From Enterobacter sp. Ag1 (GTDB lineage Bacteria; Pseudomonadota; Gammaproteobacteria; Enterobacterales; Enterobacteriaceae), in assembly GCA_000277545.1 (NCBI GenBank), contig AKXM01000031.1:210662-274661 (forward strand): a stretch of 64,000 nt of DNA, given 5' to 3'. The translations under genes were made by a program, and so were the position numbers. How positions within the stretch are numbered: position 1 is the first letter of the stretch; each line of letters starts with the position of its first letter. Shown here piece by piece: positions 63,594 to 64,000 of the stretch. A model generated the notes under the pieces. The model saw only the letters and a list, made by a program, of their open reading frames with translations. It ran no database searches and was not told where the DNA came from.

Positions 63594-64000
63594 ATGAAAA
63601 CAATATCACCCAGGCCATTTCAGTTATGGATGACCCTTGCCGGAGCAACGGTGATGCTCTGTATTATTCTTATATGCTCGGGTTTGTGGATGCAGTACCG
63701 CGCAATGACTGCTGGTGTGAGCGGTATACTCAGGCTTACTGATGAATACTATCAACCAGCATCCGCCACGCTTAGTCGGATTAGTGAAGCAGGTGCTCAT
63801 GACTGCGAAACAATCCTGCCGTTGCTGACATCTCTGGCAACGCTAACACCTTACACCAGGAGCGCGGGGATCATTTCAGGCAAGACAATAATCTGTTCCT
63901 CCTTCAGCGGAAATAAATCCTGGCCTGTTAAAAGCATTTTTCCGGATGTGAGTGTGTCTGACGGGAATATGCCGGCAGTGGCCTCATCAATCTCGATGAA
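63594..64000 (+). CDS. CSS-motif membrane protein, probable c-di-GMP phosphodiesterase (N-terminal part, cut by window edge)
   Basis: An uninterrupted frame of 135 codons starts at ATG 63594 (MKTISPRPFQLWMTLAGATV) and runs off the right edge. A TM segment (residues about 13-32) is followed by a periplasmic domain with AHDCETILPLL and, 30 residues on, TIICSSFSG: the CxxxxxxxL...CSS motif of the CSS domain. In enterobacteria this domain is nearly always joined to a cytoplasmic EAL phosphodiesterase that degrades c-di-GMP under periplasmic thiol control (PdeC type). The EAL part lies beyond the window, so enzyme activity is inferred. It is divergent from the adhesin regulators. Confidence 0.8.
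   Translation, partial: MKTISPRPFQLWMTLAGATVMLCIILICSGLWMQYRAMTAGVSGILRLTDEYYQPASATLSRISEAGAHDCETILPLLTSLATLTPYTRSAGIISGKTIICSSFSGNKSWPVKSIFPDVSVSDGNMPAVASSISM

Noticed and set aside
63473..63742. 89-codon plus-strand ORF near the right edge
   Set aside because: It lies in another frame from the CSS-motif gene starting at 63594, whose domain pattern is clear. The peptide has no family features.

Overview
The window is chromosomal DNA from a member of the Enterobacteriaceae. The first 20 kb keeps the gene order known around thyA, galR and lysA in Escherichia coli: ppdB-ppdA-thyA-lgt-ptsP-rppH, then mutH, ygdR-tas, lplT-aas, the sRNA pair OmrA/OmrB, galR, lysA-lysR and ygeA. Protein lengths and catalytic positions match the E. 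coli proteins almost residue for residue. Two E. coli neighbours are missing: ygdQ between mutH and ygdR, and araE after ygeA. The second position instead holds a FepE-type O-antigen length regulator. Genes uncommon in E. coli (queH, an OlsF-like fusion, a Fae-like protein, an odd CLC) point to a genus outside Escherichia, such as Enterobacter, Leclercia or Cedecea, but I cannot fix the genus from sequence alone.

From about 13.9 to 50.4 kb the DNA is GC-rich accessory chromosome dominated by transporters paired with their own regulators. These pairs are LysR/MFS, AraC/MFS, TetR/TetA-like, Lrp/LysE, HxlR/EmrA-EmrB and LysR/DHA2 MFS. Also present are a CLC antiporter or channel, a POT peptide permease, two chemoreceptors and an AraC/SDR pair. 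Two operons stand out. One (22.6-27.2 kb) joins an MFS transporter, a homologue of formaldehyde-activating enzyme (Fae), an aldo/keto reductase and an aldehyde dehydrogenase. The other (36.2-40.7 kb) joins an HxlR regulator, an EmrAB-type pump and a beta-ketoacyl-ACP synthase II paralogue with an intact Cys-His-His triad. Two copies of a roughly 165-bp GC-rich inverted-repeat element lie in opposite orientation, one of them inside the lysA-lysR regulatory gap.

After queH (51.2 kb) the base composition changes abruptly to AT-rich, gene-poor DNA typical of acquired surface-adhesin loci. It carries a type Va autotransporter with a 9-bp tandem repeat coding an Asn/Gly linker, an unrecognised regulator-like protein, a YagU-family membrane protein and a decayed IS3-family transposase. 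Next comes an intimin/invasin-type inverse autotransporter preceded by two translationally coupled LuxR-type regulator genes. Divergent from these, at the right edge, is the start of a CSS-motif protein of the kind that carries a c-di-GMP phosphodiesterase domain. Together these suggest an adhesion module tied to second-messenger control.

I saw no rRNA, tRNA, CRISPR array or prophage. The left edge cuts ppdB and the right edge cuts the CSS-motif gene.
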